From positions 2,418,001-2,482,000 of the forward strand of contig NZ_JAABNS010000001.1 in assembly GCF_009928425.1 (NCBI RefSeq): DNA of 64,000 bases, given 5' to 3'. This document shows, piece after piece, positions 63,154-64,000 of the stretch (position 1 is the first letter of the stretch; each line of letters starts with the position of its first letter). The position numbers and the translations under genes were made by a program. Below the pieces are notes generated by a model, which saw only the letters and a list, made by a program, of their open reading frames with translations, searched no databases and was not told the DNA's origin. Source of the DNA: Pseudarthrobacter sp. ATCC 49987. GTDB taxonomy: Bacteria; Actinomycetota; Actinomycetes; Actinomycetales; Micrococcaceae.

Positions 63154-64000
63154 TTACTCGTAGATGGCGATGAAGCGGCCAACCACACCACCGGCGCGCA
63201 GCTTGTCGATGGCGCCGGGGATATCCGCCTGGGTGATGAGGTTCATCGGCGGATTCAACTGGCCCGACTTCATGAGCTCGTAGATCCCCGCGAGGTCTTC
63301 CTTCGTGCCGGACTTGGAGCCCTTGATGGACAGCTGCTTGATGATGAGCGGGTAGGTGTTGATGGTGGCCTCGAGGCGGCCCATGCCGACCTGCACCAGG
63401 GTGCCGAACTCGGCGAGGGTCTCGATGGCGGCGGAGGTGGTGGTGCCGAAGCCGGCGTAGTCGACGATGAGGTCAAGGTTCTTGTCCTTGAACGCATCGA
63501 TCGAGTCGGCGACGCCGGCGAGGCCGATCTCGTCGGCGAGTTTCTGTGTCTCGGGGTTGACCTCGGCGCCGTACACCTCGGCGCCGGACAGCACTGCCAC
63601 GCGTGCGCCGATGTAGCCGAGCCCGCCGAGTCCGATCACACCGACCTTCATGCCGGCCTTGGCGCCGCCGACCGCCATGATGGCGTGGTAGGAGGTGAGG
63701 CCGGCATCTGTCGCCATTGCGCCAAGCTCGAACGAAACTTCGTCGGGAAGCCTGACGAGGTTGTCTGAGGTCGCCAGCAGCCTGGGGCCGAAGCCGCCGT
63801 CCCACTTGCCGTAACCGATGGCGTCGCCGTCGCCCATCACCGGGGCGAGTCCCACCCGGTCCCCGACTTTCCACTCGTCCATGCCGTCGCCCACCTCAGT
63901 GATGACGCCGGCGTTCTCGTGTCCCATGGTGCGCGGGAGGTGGGGGAAGAGGGGCATCCAGCCGGCGTCGTCCAGCGCGGTCACGTCGGAGTGGCAGACA
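63154..64000 (-). CDS. Zinc-type alcohol dehydrogenase (MDR), partial, N-terminus outside window
   Basis: The window ends inside the gene near its 5' end; 281 codons are seen. The catalytic site is visible: C-H in VCHSDVTALDD and H-E in RTMGHENAGVITEVGDG. The Rossmann motif is VGVIGLGGLGYIGARVAVLS. After GDRVGLAPVMGDGD the four cysteines of the structural zinc lobe are absent; the sequence reads DAIGYGKWDGGFGPRLLATS. So it may be a member without structural zinc. Substrate is probably a primary alcohol or aldehyde; the rest cannot be judged. Confidence 0.82.
   Translation of the reverse strand, partial: VCHSDVTALDDAGWMPLFPHLPRTMGHENAGVITEVGDGMDEWKVGDRVGLAPVMGDGDAIGYGKWDGGFGPRLLATSDNLVRLPDEVSFELGAMATDAGLTSYHAIMAVGGAKAGMKVGVIGLGGLGYIGARVAVLSGAEVYGAEVNPETQKLADEIGLAGVADSIDAFKDKNLDLIVDYAGFGTTTSAAIETLAEFGTLVQVGMGRLEATINTYPLIIKQLSIKGSKSGTKEDLAGIYELMKSGQLNPPMNLITQADIPGAIDKLRAGGVVGRFIAIYE

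Overview
The window is a 64 kb piece of a high-GC actinobacterial chromosome, most likely Arthrobacter or Pseudarthrobacter (Micrococcaceae). The reasons are the gene order rpsB-tsf-pyrH-frr-cdsA, the dusB-dgt-dnaG operon, GTG/TTG starts with AGGAG-type ribosome binding sites, gatCAB, and two SAM-IV-type leaders, a class confined largely to actinomycetes. No phage, plasmid backbone, CRISPR array or rRNA is visible.

Layout. 1-5.3 kb is the translation and envelope cluster, read leftward: rpsB, tsf, pyrH, frr, cdsA, then a DivIVA-domain protein cut by the window edge. 5.3-12.9 kb holds a degenerate M23 protein, a glutaryl-CoA-dehydrogenase-like enzyme behind a 7+7 palindromic operator, a CAT-anticodon tRNA, a leftward membrane-envelope set (Holin-X/DUF3618 protein, CDP-alcohol phosphatidyltransferase, DMT transporter, GT4 glycosyltransferase) and a Bcr/CflA exporter. 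12.9-15.2 kb is the accessory part: an 86-bp repeat in two copies, an orphan 135-aa protein, a complete IS1249-like element with 8-bp target duplications, and two identical tRNA-Asn genes each with its own terminator. 15.3-21.3 kb is dusB-dgt-dnaG plus a YibE/F membrane protein.

21.5-25.6 kb is a tightly coupled rightward set (alpha/beta hydrolase, DUF1295, PlsC-like acyltransferase, AtoE-like fatty-acid transporter). 25.6-32.4 kb carries glyS, acetyltransferase, transporters, esterases and small proteins. 32.5-37.7 kb is valine/isobutyrate catabolism (mmsA, mmsB), a divergent LysR regulator with a palindromic site in the shared promoter, and an MHS-type symporter. 37.8-40.8 kb is methionine synthesis by direct sulfhydrylation, metX and metY, each behind its own SAM-IV-type riboswitch. 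43.3-49.1 kb is amino-acid catabolism: tdh, kbl, an FAD amine oxidoreductase and hutI, with a divergent LysR gene. 49.1-52.5 kb is gatCAB. 52.7-56.8 kb is a CitMHS transporter facing a CitA/CitB-type two-component system.

The most unusual part is 58063-59272. It is a 1.2-kb unit with ISL3-like 27-bp terminal inverted repeats (21/27 identical) and a perfect 8-bp direct repeat GCCTTACA on both sides, so it appears to have inserted as one piece. Inside there is no intact transposase, only a frameshifted 3' fragment, together with an intact dihydrofolate-reductase-fold gene and a frameshifted AraC-type fragment. Other unexplained structure includes an 80-bp inverted-repeat element found just after two unrelated genes (36051 and 57301), the 86-bp repeat pair at 12891/13006, two very long intergenic hairpins with 12-nt loops, and a four-fold 14-bp repetition of the stop-codon region of the MHS transporter. 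The right edge holds inositol monophosphatase-ligA and an alcohol dehydrogenase cut by the window end.
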